The translations under genes and the position numbers were made by a program. Below the pieces are notes generated by a model, which was not told the origin of the DNA, searched no databases, and worked only from the letters and a program-made list of their open reading frames with translations. Source: RHKX01 sp963823275 (GTDB lineage Bacteria > Actinomycetota > Thermoleophilia > Solirubrobacterales > 70-9). From it: a stretch of DNA of 64,000 bases. Location of the stretch: positions 1,054,001-1,118,000 of the forward strand of contig CAWGKW010000002.1 of NCBI GenBank assembly GCA_963823275.1, in the 5' to 3' direction. Below are positions 50,097 through 62,761 of this stretch, piece after piece. Each line of letters starts with the position of its first letter. Position 1 is the stretch's first letter.

Positions 50097-52916
50097 ATGG
50101 GCAGTCGTCGTACCAACATCTCAATCGTCGTCGCGATCCTGGTCATAATGGCCGGGTCGCTGTACGTGATCGCGACCAAGCCGACCAAGCTCGGGCTCGA
50201 CCTGAGCGGCGGCACCCAGCTGATCTACCAGGGGCTCCCGAGCCCCGACAACCCGGTCGTCGACAGCTCCGATATCGATCGGGCCATCGAGATCATCCGC
50301 GATCGCGTTGACGCCCTCGGCGTCTCCGAGCCGGAGATTGCGCCGCTCGGCACCGATCAGGTGCAGATCAGCCTGCCGAACGTTCAGGACACCCAGCGGG
50401 CGATCGAGCAGGTCGGGGACACGGCCAAGCTCTACTTCTACGACTTCGAGCCGAACGTCGTCGCCCTGGACCCGAACGTCGACGAGGTCACCCCCGCGAA
50501 CCTGAACCAGCAGTCGACGACGAGCCTCTACGACGCGGTCGAGGTCGCCTCCAAGCAGGACACCAAGTGCGACCAGGTCTGCACGACCACCGCCCCCGAG
50601 CTCTACCTGTTCGAGAAGAAGAGCCGCCAGTTCGTCGCCGGGCCCGAGACGAACAATCGCGACCTCTTCTCGACCGACGAGGCCAAGGCTCTGCCCAAGG
50701 ACGATCAGACGATCTTCACCGTCCCGCAGGGGACCATCGTGGTCCAGGACCAGGAGAACGTCGACAGCCCCGACGCCCCGCCGCGCTACTTCGTCCTCCG
50801 CGACCGTCCCGAGTTGACCGGCGACGACATCAAGAACCCTGAGCAGAACTTCGACCAGAACAACCAGCCCAACGTCACCTTCGACTTCACCGACGAGGGG
50901 CGGGCCGCGTTCGCGCAGATCACGAAGCGGATCGCCGAGCGGGGTCAGGCTTCCCTCGGCCAGCCGTACTCGTTCGCGATCGTCCTCGACGGCAAGATCG
51001 TCACCCGGCCGATCATCGACTACAACGAGAACCCTCAGGGCATCGACGGCCGCACCGGGGCCCAGATATCCGGCAGCTTCCAGCTCCAGGAGGCCCAGGA
51101 CCTCGCCACCTTCCTGAAGATCGGCGCCCTGCCGGTCGAGCTCAAGCTGATCAGCCAGAGCACGGTCACGGCGACGCTCGGCCAGCAGGCTCTCGACGAC
51201 GGCCTCAGGGCCGGCCTGATCGGCCTCCTGCTGGTGTCGATCTTCTTCCTCCTCTACTACCGCTTCCTCGGTGCGATCGCGATCACCGGCCTCGCGGTCT
51301 ACGCGATCTTCTTCCTGGCGATGATGAAGCTGATCCCGATCACGCTGACGCTGCCGGGCATCGCCGGACTGATCCTCACGATCGGCGTCGCCGCGGACTC
51401 GAACGTCGTCATCTTCGAGCGAATAAAGGAGGAGTCCCGAAAGGGGCACTCCATGATCTCGTCGATCACGACGGGGTACAAGCGCGGGATCGCGACGATC
51501 ATCGATGCGAACGTGATCACGCTGCTGACCGCGTTCATCCTCTTCGGCCTCGCGACGGCGGGTGTGAAGGGCTTCGCGTTCACCCTCGGCGTCGGCACCA
51601 TCGTCTCGCTGCTGACCGCGGTCGTCTTCACCCGCGCCGTCCTCGGACTCCTCGGCCGCAGTCCGATCCTGCGTTCCCCCGCATTCCTGGGGGCTCGGGA
51701 AAAGCACGTCGCCTGGCATTTCGACTTCGCCGGAGCGAGCCGATGGTTCTTCTCGATATCGGGGTTGATCCTCATCGTCAGTGCACTGTCGTTCGCCACG
51801 GCCCAGCTCAACTTCGGCATCGACTTCGAGTCGGGGACGAAGATCGACGTCGCCCTCGCCGAAGACGTCAGCGTCGATGATGTCCGCGCCTCGCTCGGCG
51901 AGGCCGGCGTCGCCGACCCCGAGGCGGTCAAGGTTCAGGAGGCCGATCAGCCCGAGTTCGGCTCCAACGTATTCCAGATCCAGGGCACGATCCCGCCCGA
52001 CGAGGTCGGCAACATCCAGCGCCAACTCAGCGTGGATTACGGCTTCGAGGGGGGCGAGGAAACCGGCTTCGAGAGTCAGTCGGTCGGTCCGACCTTCGGC
52101 CAGCAGATCGCCCGCAGCGCCGGTTATGCGATCGCGTTCTCCCTCCTCCTGATCGCCGCCTACGTCGCCTTCCGATTCGAGCCGAAGTACGCGATTCCGG
52201 TGATGATCGCCGTGGTCCACGACATCCTGATCACCGCGGGCGTGTACTCGCTGGTGGGAAGGGAGGTAACGAGCGGCACCGTCGCCGCCTTCCTGACGAT
52301 TCTCGGATACTCGCTCTACGACACGATCATCGTCTTTGACCGAATAAGAGAGAACGTGCCGCGCCTGCCGCGGGCAACGTTCTCGCAGATCGCGAACCGC
52401 TCGCTCAGCGAGGTGCTGACCCGATCGCTGATCACCGGCCTCTCGACGGTGTTCCTGATCGGCGTGATTCTCGTGCTCGGCGGCGACACCCTGAGCGACT
52501 TCGCCTTCGCGATGATGGTCGGGGTCCTCTCGGGCACGTACTCCTCGATCTTCATCGCCACTCCGGTTCTGATCGCCTGGAAGGAGCGCGAGCCCGCCTA
52601 TCAGGCGCGCGCAGCGAGGATTCGTGAGCAGATGGGTGCGGTGCCGGCCTTTCCCGAGGACAACGAGGTGGCCCTGGTCGGCGGCGAGCCCGATCTCGGC
52701 GGCGACGACGGCGAGGGCGGCGGCAACGGCCGTCAGGTCGAGCCCGCGAGTCCCCCTCCGGTCGCCGCCCCCTCTCGTGGCGCTGGTCCGGAAGATGGGA
52801 ACGGCTCGGAGCCCGGGGCCGCGGTAGCCGAGTCTGAGATGAACGAGCGCGAGCGCCGTCTGGCGGCCCGCCGTCGCCGTCAGGAACACAAACGTAAGCA
52901 CGGAAGGAACCGGTGA
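50097..52916 (+). CDS. secDF: protein-export membrane protein SecDF (fused SecD-SecF)
   Basis: A 939-residue RND-type translocon accessory that uses the proton gradient to help pull proteins out of the SecYEG channel. SecD half: LGLDLSGGTQLIY near 36-48, a long periplasmic P1 domain (about 50-370), then helices with the conserved TLPGIAGLILTIGVAADSNV near 417-436. SecF half from about 545: LNFGIDFESGTKIDV and, near 745, the second TM4 motif GYSLYDTIIVFDRIREN. About 12 membrane helices are expected. The C-terminal 100 residues are a charged, Gly/Pro-rich tail. Most actinobacteria keep SecD and SecF separate, so the fusion is a useful lineage mark. Confidence 0.96.
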   Translation: MGSRRTNISIVVAILVIMAGSLYVIATKPTKLGLDLSGGTQLIYQGLPSPDNPVVDSSDIDRAIEIIRDRVDALGVSEPEIAPLGTDQVQISLPNVQDTQRAIEQVGDTAKLYFYDFEPNVVALDPNVDEVTPANLNQQSTTSLYDAVEVASKQDTKCDQVCTTTAPELYLFEKKSRQFVAGPETNNRDLFSTDEAKALPKDDQTIFTVPQGTIVVQDQENVDSPDAPPRYFVLRDRPELTGDDIKNPEQNFDQNNQPNVTFDFTDEGRAAFAQITKRIAERGQASLGQPYSFAIVLDGKIVTRPIIDYNENPQGIDGRTGAQISGSFQLQEAQDLATFLKIGALPVELKLISQSTVTATLGQQALDDGLRAGLIGLLLVSIFFLLYYRFLGAIAITGLAVYAIFFLAMMKLIPITLTLPGIAGLILTIGVAADSNVVIFERIKEESRKGHSMISSITTGYKRGIATIIDANVITLLTAFILFGLATAGVKGFAFTLGVGTIVSLLTAVVFTRAVLGLLGRSPILRSPAFLGAREKHVAWHFDFAGASRWFFSISGLILIVSALSFATAQLNFGIDFESGTKIDVALAEDVSVDDVRASLGEAGVADPEAVKVQEADQPEFGSNVFQIQGTIPPDEVGNIQRQLSVDYGFEGGEETGFESQSVGPTFGQQIARSAGYAIAFSLLLIAAYVAFRFEPKYAIPVMIAVVHDILITAGVYSLVGREVTSGTVAAFLTILGYSLYDTIIVFDRIRENVPRLPRATFSQIANRSLSEVLTRSLITGLSTVFLIGVILVLGGDTLSDFAFAMMVGVLSGTYSSIFIATPVLIAWKEREPAYQARAARIREQMGAVPAFPEDNEVALVGGEPDLGGDDGEGGGNGRQVEPASPPPVAAPSRGAGPEDGNGSEPGAAVAESEMNERERRLAARRRRQEHKRKHGRNR

Positions 52917-52926
52917 GGCCCTAGCC

Positions 52927-53211
52927 ATGGCGATGCTCGTCTGGATCACGCTCGGAGTCGCGCTCTGGCATTTCACCGTCTTCGTTCCCGACCGCTTCGT
53001 CGGCGGCATCGTCGGTGCCTTCCTGGCGGCGATTGCCGGCGCGATCGTCAGCGGCGCCGTCTGGCAGATCGCCCAGGGCGACAGCCTTGGCCAGACCGAC
53101 ATCCTCACCTTCTTCGCGGCCGTCCCCGGCTGTCTGATCGCCCTCTCGATCCTCTACGCGATCGGGTCGCGCGACCCGCGTCACCACCCCGCTCACTACG
53201 GCGACGCTTAG
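52927..53211 (+). CDS. small three-helix membrane protein, 94 aa
   Basis: A 94-residue protein with three hydrophobic helices (AMLVWITLGVALWHFTVFVP; GIVGAFLAAIAGAIVSGAVW; FFAAVPGCLIALSILYAIGS) and a His-rich polar end DPRHHPAHYGDA. It follows secDF by ten bases and is probably in the same transcript, so a role near the translocon is conceivable (inference). Family not recognised. Confidence 0.7.
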   Translation: MAMLVWITLGVALWHFTVFVPDRFVGGIVGAFLAAIAGAIVSGAVWQIAQGDSLGQTDILTFFAAVPGCLIALSILYAIGSRDPRHHPAHYGDA

Positions 53212-55766
53212 CCCCCTATTTGCGGCTTCGCGGGCCGGTTCCGTCCTCGAACGGTGCAAGCCTGGCTGCGTGAGCGCGAGCCCTCCCGCAAGTCCCTACA
53301 CAGCCAGGCCCTACGACTACCGCGAGGCCCGCCGGATCGCCGACGATCTGCAGCTCGCCGACCCCGTCGCGATCGCTCTCGTCAGGCGAGGGCATCGAAC
53401 CGTCGAAGCGGCCCGGGCCTTCCTCGAGGCTGAGGAGACTCACGATCCGGAGCTGTTCGAGGGCATCGACGAGGCGATCGAGCTGATCCGCGCATCGATC
53501 GCCGCCGGCAACCCGATCACCGTCCACGGCGACTACGACGTCGACGGGATCTGCTCGACATCGATCATGGTCGGCGCCCTGCGCCGGGCGGGAGCGGACT
53601 GCGACTGGCTGATTCCCGATCGCCTCGCCGACGGCTACGGGCTGAGGACCGGCTCGATCGATCGGCTGCGCGAGCGCGGCACCGGTCTGCTCGTCACCGT
53701 CGACTGCGGGATCGGCTCAACGGCGGAGATCGACCAGATCCGCGCCGCCGGGATCGAGGTGATCGTCACCGATCACCATCAACCGGGCGAGAGCCTGCCG
53801 AGATGCCCGATCGTCCACCCGCAGGTCTCCCACTATCCGTTCGAGAGCCTCTGCGGCGCCGCAGTCGCAGGCAAGCTCGCCCAGGCGCTGGAGCGACGGA
53901 TCTCCGGCGACGACTCGCTCGGGATACGCGATCTCGATCTGGTCGCGCTCGCGACCGTCGCCGACCTGGTCCCGCTGACCGGGGAGAATCGCTTTCTGGT
54001 CCGGCGCGGCCTCGCGCAGATCCGCCGGTCACCCCGGCCCGGCCTGCTCGCCCTGATGTCAATTTCCCGAGTGGAGCCCGAGCGGATCGACGAAGGTGAC
54101 ATCGCCTTCCGCCTGGGCCCGCGCCTGAATGCGGCCGGGCGTCTCTACCGCGCCGATGCCGGAGTTGAGCTGATGTTGACCGACGACCCGGCCAGGGCCG
54201 AAGCCATCGCCGCCGAACTCGACGCCGCCAACCATGAGCGACGCGAGACCGAGCGTGAGGTGAGCAGCGAGGCGGAGGCGGCACTGCGCGCCCTACCCGA
54301 GGATCAGCGGTCCTCCCCGGTGATCGTGGCCGCGGGCGAGGGCTGGCATCCGGGCGTGGTGGGCATCGTCGCCTCCAGGCTGGTCGAGCGGCACGAGCGA
54401 CCGGCGATCGTGCTCTCGATCGCCGAGGATGGAACGGCCAAGGGCTCGGGCCGAAGCGTCGAGGGCTTCGACCTGCTCGGAGGGCTCGACTCCTGCTCTG
54501 AGCTGCTCGGGCGTTATGGCGGCCACAGGGCGGCGGCGGGGCTGGAGCTTCCCGCCGAGCGCATCGACGCGCTCCGAAGCGCACTGGCCGATCACGCGAG
54601 AACGGTGGCACCCGCGGAGGGGATCGGGGAGCCTGATCTGATCGACGCCTTCGTCGGCGCCGAGTCGCTCGACCTCGATGTGGCCGAACAGCTGGCGACG
54701 CTCGCGCCGTTCGGTCAGGGCAACCCCGGCGTCACGTTGCTCGTTCCCGGAGCCCGCGTCGGCGACGTGCGGCCGATGGGGCAGGAGGGCAAACACGCGC
54801 GCTTCAACCTCAGCACCGGATCGCTCTCGGCTCGCGGGGTCGCCTTCAATTCGAACGGCAAGCTCGAGGCCGCCGAGCGAGCGCCGCACGACATCGCCGT
54901 GCGGCTGGAGATCAACCACTGGAACGGCGCCGTCGAGCCCCGGGCTGTGCTGGCCGACGCGTTCGTCCGTGAGCCGGCGCCGGCTCACGGAGACGGGGCC
55001 GGCGGACACGCCTGCCCCGCAGGTGTCGCGGAGGCCTGGTGGCGGCGGTTCGCCGCCGAGCTCGCGGCGGTCCCGGACGCCCCGGCGGCCGCGACGAGCC
55101 CGGGTGATTCCGCGCGCCCGTCGAGGGAGGTCCTCGACGTCCGCCGGACTTCGGCGACCGCTCGCATGGCCGAATTGCTCTCGAGCGGGGAGCGGGTTCT
55201 CGTCGTAGCCGCTGACGGGGCGAGGCGCTCCGCCCTGTCGGAGCCGGGTGCGATCGGGGGCGCGACCGAGCCTTCCTGCGTCTGCCTGCGATGCCCCGAG
55301 GGTGAGCTCGAGGCTCGTGGAGAGAACGCCGCCTGCAATCTGCTGATCACCGACTGGGCGTCGCTGGCTCGCGCACCTGGCGCCGCTCACGGCTTTCAGC
55401 ATCTGGTCCTGGTCGATCCGCCGAGTCAGGCCGGGCTCCAACGGATCGTTACCTCGGCGACGGGGGCCGGGTACGCCCATCTGTGCTGGGGCCCCTCGGC
55501 CGAGCTCGCCGAGCTGTGCTGGGACGCGGAGTGGGATCTTCGCGGTCCGCTGGCCGAGATCTACCGGGGCCTGAGCGCCGGGCCCGTGGAGGGGGAGGAC
55601 CTGCGGAGGCTGCTGGCTGGATCGGGCCGCTACGGTCGCTCGGCCGAGGCGGCGGCGCGTGCGGTCCGGGTGCTGCGTGAGCTGGGGCTTGCGGAGGGTG
55701 CCGAAGGTGAAGATTCCCGCTTGTTGTGCGTCGTATCCTCTGAGCGGACCGCATTGGAGCGATCTG

Positions 55767-58191
<2,425 letters not shown>

Positions 58192-58216
58192 CGCACCCCG
58201 CGACAGGCCCGCGGGC

Positions 58217-58636
58217 TCATGACTTCAACAGCTCGGCCCGGATCGCTGCGGCCGCTGCCTCCATGGCGGCATCGTCCTCGTATGGATTTCTCGGCCAGAA
58301 GAAGCCGCGGAGGCCGTCCTTTCGGACCCGGGGGACGATGTGGACGTGGAGATGGGGGACGCTCTGGCTGACCGTGTTGTTGAGCGCGACGAAGGTGCCC
58401 TCGGCGCCCATCGCCCTTCGCACCGCCCCTGCGAGGGTGCGGGCGTTGGCGAACAGCGGCTCGATCAGGCCCGGTGGGAGATCTTCGATCGTCACGTGAT
58501 GGGTGCGCGGGATCAGCAGAACGTGGCCGGGGAAGAGCGGCCGGCGGTCGAGGAAGGCGATCGTCGGCTCGTCCTGGTCGACGATCGTGGCGTCGAGCTC
58601 TCCGCAGGCGATTGCGCAGAAGGTGCAGTCGGCCAC
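58217..58636 (-). CDS. HIT family nucleotide hydrolase (HINT-like)
   Basis: A 139-residue HIT protein beginning GTG 58636 (MADCTFCAIACGELDATIVD). The C-x2-C start and the signature SVPHLHVHIVPR (HxHxH) mark the Hint group, which hydrolyses AMP- or GMP-lysine and similar nucleoside phosphoramidates. It is the last gene of a minus-strand operon HIT-phosphomannomutase-DAGK-HIT, four bases behind the DAGK stop. Longer upstream frames are shadows of the DAGK gene. Confidence 0.92.
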   Translation of the reverse strand: MADCTFCAIACGELDATIVDQDEPTIAFLDRRPLFPGHVLLIPRTHHVTIEDLPPGLIEPLFANARTLAGAVRRAMGAEGTFVALNNTVSQSVPHLHVHIVPRVRKDGLRGFFWPRNPYEDDAAMEAAAAAIRAELLKS

Positions 58637-58640
58637 GGAT

Positions 58641-59645
58641 CTAGGCGACGATCCGGAGTGCGCCCGGGTCAACCCTGAGGTCGAGCTCGCCGTGCATGCC
58701 GAAGGGGTCGCCGTCGAGCTGAACCGGGAACTCGCGCCAGGCGCCCTGATCGTCCTTGGAGCCCGATTCGATCCGTGCCTCGGTGATGCCGTCGAACACA
58801 TCGATGCGGCGGTGATCGGCTGCGCTGGAGCGCTTCCCGAGCACCCGGCGTGCGATGAAGGGGACGTCCCGCTGGGTCGCGCGATGCAGCACGGCCAGCG
58901 ACAGCGTTCCATCATCGATCCTGACGTTCTTGGAGATCCGGATCTCCCGGCCGCGGAAGTACGTGAACGGATCGGTGTTCTGGCAGATCGCGGTGACCCC
59001 CTCGGAGTTGCCGCTCGGGCATGAGATCTTCATCTGAACGGGGTTGCGGAGGTAGTCGACGTAGAAGCTTTTGACCGCTGCCCACGTGTAGTAATAGGGC
59101 CCGAAGCGGTGCTTCATCGTCGGGTGGGCATCGACCTGATGGGCGGCGGTCGCATCGAGGCCGGCACCGCAGGCGAACACGAACCGTCGCCCGTTGGCGA
59201 TGCCCAGGTCGATCGGCCGGGGTTTGAAGTCGTCGGCGCAGCTGAGCAGGTGCTCGGTTGCATCCACCACGTCGTTGGGAATCCCGAGCGACCGGGCCAC
59301 GACGTTGGTCGAGCCGCCGGGAAGAACGGACACGGGTATGTCGGTGCCTGCAAGTCCGTTGACGACCTCATTGAGCGTGCCGTCGCCGCCGAAGGCGACG
59401 ACGATGTCATAGCCGCCGTCCACGGCCTCACGCCCGATCTCGGTCGCGTGGTTCTGCGATTCGGTCGCCACGGCCTCGACCTCGTACCTGCCCTGCAGCG
59501 CGTAGACGACGAGGTTCTTGAGCCGGTCGGAGACCGTGGTCGCATAGGGGTTGACGATGATCAGCATCCGCTTCTTCGGCGGTCGCTCGTCGCTCATCGG
59601 AACGGTGGTCGCGTCCGCGTGGTTGCGCGCTGCGAATCTGCTCAT
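58641..59645 (-). CDS. diacylglycerol/sphingosine kinase-type lipid kinase (DAGK_cat)
   Basis: A 334-residue lipid kinase. MLIIVNPYATTVSDR is the typical N-terminus, VVAFGGDGTLNEVVNGL is the GGDGT nucleotide motif, and LPGGSTNVVARSLGIP follows as in YegS/DgkB. The C-terminal beta domain contains FPVQLDGDPFGMHGEL, the characteristic lipid-kinase ending. The substrate may be diacylglycerol or a related alcohol. The ATG at 59645 overlaps the phosphomannomutase stop (ATGA), so expression is coupled. Confidence 0.9.
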   Translation of the reverse strand: MSRFAARNHADATTVPMSDERPPKKRMLIIVNPYATTVSDRLKNLVVYALQGRYEVEAVATESQNHATEIGREAVDGGYDIVVAFGGDGTLNEVVNGLAGTDIPVSVLPGGSTNVVARSLGIPNDVVDATEHLLSCADDFKPRPIDLGIANGRRFVFACGAGLDATAAHQVDAHPTMKHRFGPYYYTWAAVKSFYVDYLRNPVQMKISCPSGNSEGVTAICQNTDPFTYFRGREIRISKNVRIDDGTLSLAVLHRATQRDVPFIARRVLGKRSSAADHRRIDVFDGITEARIESGSKDDQGAWREFPVQLDGDPFGMHGELDLRVDPGALRIVA

Positions 59646-61036
59646 GCTCGGATCAAGTCGAGCACCTCGTCGCGCTTCGACTCCATGTCCTCGCGCGAGA
59701 CCAGCGACTCGAGGTTGAGTCGCAGCAGCGGCTCCGTGTTGGAGGGGCGGACGTTGAAATGCCAGTCCGGGTAGTCGACCGAGACGCCGTCGAGCCAGCC
59801 GATCTCGCCGTCGGGGTGAGCGGCGGCGATCTCCTTCATCTTCGCCTCAGGGTCGGAGACCTCGGAGTTGATCTCGCCCGAGATGAAGTACTTCGAGCGC
59901 AGGTCGCCGACCAGCTCGGAAAGCTTGCGGCCCGACTTCGATAGGAGCTCGAGGACGAGCAGCGCCGGAATCGTCCCGGAGTCGGCGTTGTAGAACTGGC
60001 GGAAGTAGTAGTGGCCGGACACCTCCCCGGCGAACTCTCCGCCGATCTCCTTCATCGCCCGCTTCATGAACGCGTGCCCGACACGGTTGATGTGGGCGGT
60101 GCCTCCGGCCGCGGCGACCGTGTCGGGAACGGCACGGCTGGCGCGGACGTCGTAGAGAATGTCGGCGCCGGGCGTCTTTTCGAGCACCAGCTCGGCGAGC
60201 AGCGCGGTGAGGAAGTCGCCATCGACGAATACGCCCTCGTCGTCGATGAAGAAGCAGCGATCGGCATCTCCGTCCCAGGCGATGCCGAGGTCCGCGCCCT
60301 CGGAGCGCAGCCGCTCGATGATGAATTCGCGGTTCTCGGGCAGCAGCGGGTTCGGCTCGTGGTCAGGAAAGTTGCCGTCGGGGGTCCAGTAGGTCGAGAT
60401 CAGCTCGATCGGGAACGCGTCGAGAAGCGGTCCGACCATCTCCCCGGCCATGCCGTTGCCACCGTCGACGACGACCTTCAGCGGTCTCAGGGCGTCAACG
60501 TCGATGAAGGAGAGAGCGCGCTGGCGAAACTCGCTGGAGATATCGATGTTCTCGCTCCGGCCGCCGCCGGGGGCGGCGGCAAGGCCGGCGAGGATCAGAT
60601 CGCGGATCGCGGTGATCCCGGTGTCTCCGGAGAGCGCCAGTGCCCCCTCGCGAACGAGCTTGACCCCGGTGTAGGCCTTCGGGTTGTGAGAGGCCGTGAC
60701 CATGGCCCCGCCGTCGAGGTCGCGCGCGCCGACCATGAAATAGAGCATCTCGGTGCCGACCATGCCGGCGTCGAGCACATGTGCTCCCTCGGCGATCAGG
60801 CCATCGCGCAGCCGCCCGGCCATCTCAGGCGCCTGCAATCGCATGTCGCGTCCGACCCCGACCCGCAACTCCGCCGGTGCCTTGCCGCGGAGGTCGGCGA
60901 GAACGCGGGCGAACGCCCGGCCGATCAGGTAGGCGGTGTCTCCGTCCATCTGCTCTCCGTAGAGGCCGCGGACGTCGTATGCCTTGAAGATCCCCTCCGG
61001 AACCGAACCCGGCCCCCCGGTCAGATCTGCGCTCAA
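59642..61036 (-). CDS. phosphomannomutase/phosphoglucomutase
   Basis: A 464-residue alpha-D-phosphohexomutase. The start is TTG 61036, supported by AAGGAGGCTTCAC upstream and by overlap with the HIT stop (TTGA). Early IFKAYDVRGLYGEQ, the phosphoserine loop TASHNPKAYTG, the metal-binding DGDADRCFF, the sugar-binding GEVSGHYYF and the terminal phosphate-binding VRPSNTEPLLRL are all in order. It probably interconverts mannose/glucose 1- and 6-phosphates for polysaccharide or glycolipid synthesis. Coupling to a lipid kinase suggests glycolipid or mannoside metabolism (inference). Confidence 0.95.
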   Translation of the reverse strand: MSADLTGGPGSVPEGIFKAYDVRGLYGEQMDGDTAYLIGRAFARVLADLRGKAPAELRVGVGRDMRLQAPEMAGRLRDGLIAEGAHVLDAGMVGTEMLYFMVGARDLDGGAMVTASHNPKAYTGVKLVREGALALSGDTGITAIRDLILAGLAAAPGGGRSENIDISSEFRQRALSFIDVDALRPLKVVVDGGNGMAGEMVGPLLDAFPIELISTYWTPDGNFPDHEPNPLLPENREFIIERLRSEGADLGIAWDGDADRCFFIDDEGVFVDGDFLTALLAELVLEKTPGADILYDVRASRAVPDTVAAAGGTAHINRVGHAFMKRAMKEIGGEFAGEVSGHYYFRQFYNADSGTIPALLVLELLSKSGRKLSELVGDLRSKYFISGEINSEVSDPEAKMKEIAAAHPDGEIGWLDGVSVDYPDWHFNVRPSNTEPLLRLNLESLVSREDMESKRDEVLDLIRA

Positions 61037-61518
61037 GTGAAGCCTCCTTCGAGGGCGTCGTAGCTCTCCTCCAGCGACTGGGGCATAACTCGCGTGTCCG
61101 CCAGAACCGGCATGTAGTTGTTGTCGCCGGCCCATCTGGGAACGACGTGCAGGTGGATGTGCCCTTCGACCCCAGCGCCCGCGGCCCGGCCCTGATTGAG
61201 ACCGACGTTGAAGCCCTCGGGGCTGTAGACCTCTTCCAACCTCCGCATCGCCCGCTGGGCGAGGTCGATCATCTCGGCGGTGACCGCCGGCTCGATGTCC
61301 TGCAGGCGCCCGATGTGCTCGAATGGCATCACCATCAGATGGCCGCTCGTATAGGGGTAGAGATTGAGGATCACGAAGCAGCGGTCGCCGCGGTGCACGA
61401 TCAGAGCCTGGCGATCGTCTCCCGCCTCGGGCTTCGCGCAGAACACGCACTCGTCTGATCTGTTCGCGTCCTTCACGTAACGAAGGCGCCAAGGCGCCCA
61501 GATTCGCTGGTTGGCCAT
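61033..61518 (-). CDS. HIT family protein, Ap4A phosphorylase-like
   Basis: A 161-residue HIT protein with an N-terminal extension MANQRIWAPWRLRYVKDANR and the Cys pair CVFCAKPEAGDD, then LNLYPYTSGHLMVMPFEHIG and the catalytic HIHLHVVPRWAGDNN. This is the actinobacterial Ap4A phosphorylase-II/HIT form (Rv2613c-like), which degrades diadenosine polyphosphates. It is first of the four-gene minus-strand operon. The TGA overlaps the TTG start of the phosphomannomutase. Confidence 0.93.
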   Translation of the reverse strand: MANQRIWAPWRLRYVKDANRSDECVFCAKPEAGDDRQALIVHRGDRCFVILNLYPYTSGHLMVMPFEHIGRLQDIEPAVTAEMIDLAQRAMRRLEEVYSPEGFNVGLNQGRAAGAGVEGHIHLHVVPRWAGDNNYMPVLADTRVMPQSLEESYDALEGGFT

Positions 61519-61594
61519 TCGGCCACTGATCCTAATGACCGTTGCGGTTCCGGCAGCGGACCGGCCGACGAACCCGCCTCCCTAGAGTGCGCGT

Positions 61595-62293
61595 ATGGAG
61601 TTGAACGGTAAGTCGTTTCTGGTCGTCGGGGCGTCCGGTGAACTCGGGTCGCGGTTTGCGCGTGCCCTGTCCGCTCGCGGAGCGCGGGTCGCGCTGACCG
61701 CGCGCGACGCTGGCGCGCTGGCGGACCTGGCAGCGGAGCTCGATGCCAGGGCGATCCCGCTGGAGATCACTGACGAATCCTCACGTGATGCTGCACTTGC
61801 GGCAGCCGAGGAGTCGCTGGGGGGGCTCGATGGGTTGCTCATCGCCAGCGGGGCGGTGGCCTTCGGCAGGAGCGGCGAACTCGACCCGGCGGTGGAGGCG
61901 AGGATGATGGCGGTCAACGCGGCCGGGCCGATCTCCCTGATCGCCGCGGCATTGAGTCGGCTCTCCGACGGCGGCGCCGTCGTGGTCCTCTCCGCCGTCG
62001 TCGCCGAGTTCCCGACTGCCGGGATCGCCGCCTACTCCGCGTCGAAGGCTGCTCTCTCGGCGTACGTTGCCGCGCTTCGTCGCGAGCAGCGCCGCCGGCT
62101 CGCCGTCGTGCTCGACATCCGGCCTGGGCACATGGAGACCGGCTTCGCCGATCGGGCACTGGCCGGCGAGCCCCCGCGAATGCCCGAGCCGGAGGATCCC
62201 GACGCGTTGGTGGATGCCGCGCTCGCCGCGCTCGCCGACGACAAGCGCGAGCTCGCCTACGACCCGATGAAGCGCACGCTGCGGGTCAGCTGA
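61595..62293 (+). CDS. short-chain dehydrogenase/reductase (SDR)
   Basis: A 232-residue SDR with FLVVGASGELGSRFARAL (TGxxxGxG as GASGELG), the NAG-like site LLIASGAVAFG, VVVLSAVVAEFP and the catalytic YSASKAAL. A short C-terminal ending YDPMKRTLRVS. Substrate unknown. It diverges from the HIT operon and is followed, eight bases after its stop, by the small membrane protein at 62302, so these two may be co-transcribed. Confidence 0.88.
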   Translation: MELNGKSFLVVGASGELGSRFARALSARGARVALTARDAGALADLAAELDARAIPLEITDESSRDAALAAAEESLGGLDGLLIASGAVAFGRSGELDPAVEARMMAVNAAGPISLIAAALSRLSDGGAVVVLSAVVAEFPTAGIAAYSASKAALSAYVAALRREQRRRLAVVLDIRPGHMETGFADRALAGEPPRMPEPEDPDALVDAALAALADDKRELAYDPMKRTLRVS

Positions 62294-62301
62294 ACGCGGC
62301 C

Positions 62302-62727
62302 GTGGAGGCGGTCCTCCTCGCCAACGCCGCCTCGACCTTCTTCATGGTTGGCTTGGTCTGGTTCGTCGACATCGTCCACTACCCGTTGTTCGCGGCCGTC
62401 GGGGACGCCGCCTTCACCCGCTACCACGAGCTGCATGCGAAACGGACGACCTGGGTCGTCTTGCCGGCGATGGGTTTGGAACTGGTCAGCTCGGTGATGT
62501 TGGCGATCGATCCGCCCGCCGATCTCGTCACGCTGTCGATCACGGGGGCAGTCCTCGCCGCCGGGACATGGGCCCTCACGGTGTTCGCCGCGGTGCCGGC
62601 CCACCGGACCCTCAGCGCGGGCTTCACCGCCGCGCGGCTGAGGCGACTGCGAAGGGCGGATCTGGCTCGGGCGCTCGTCTGGACGGCTCATGGGACGGTG
62701 GTCGTCGCGCTCCTGGCCGGCTCCTAG
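62302..62727 (+). CDS. small membrane protein with about four helices, 141 aa
   Basis: A 141-residue integral membrane protein from GTG 62302. Helices run at about 3-25 (LANAASTFFMVGLVWFVDIV), 50-68, 75-97 and 115-139. A conserved-looking core is VHYPLFAAVGDAAFTRYHEL followed by HAKRTTWVVLPAM. This resembles small uncharacterised integral membrane families such as DUF1772, but I cannot assign it with confidence. It follows the SDR closely. Confidence 0.7.
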   Translation: MEAVLLANAASTFFMVGLVWFVDIVHYPLFAAVGDAAFTRYHELHAKRTTWVVLPAMGLELVSSVMLAIDPPADLVTLSITGAVLAAGTWALTVFAAVPAHRTLSAGFTAARLRRLRRADLARALVWTAHGTVVVALLAGS

Positions 62728-62761
62728 TCATCGGCGCCTGCTGCGAGCCTCTCGCCCCCGC

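Noticed and set aside
50121..53108. A 995-codon open frame on the minus strand
   Set aside because: It is the antisense shadow of secDF; high GC removes stops, and the composition (Asp/Glu/Arg-rich, no motifs) is not protein-like.
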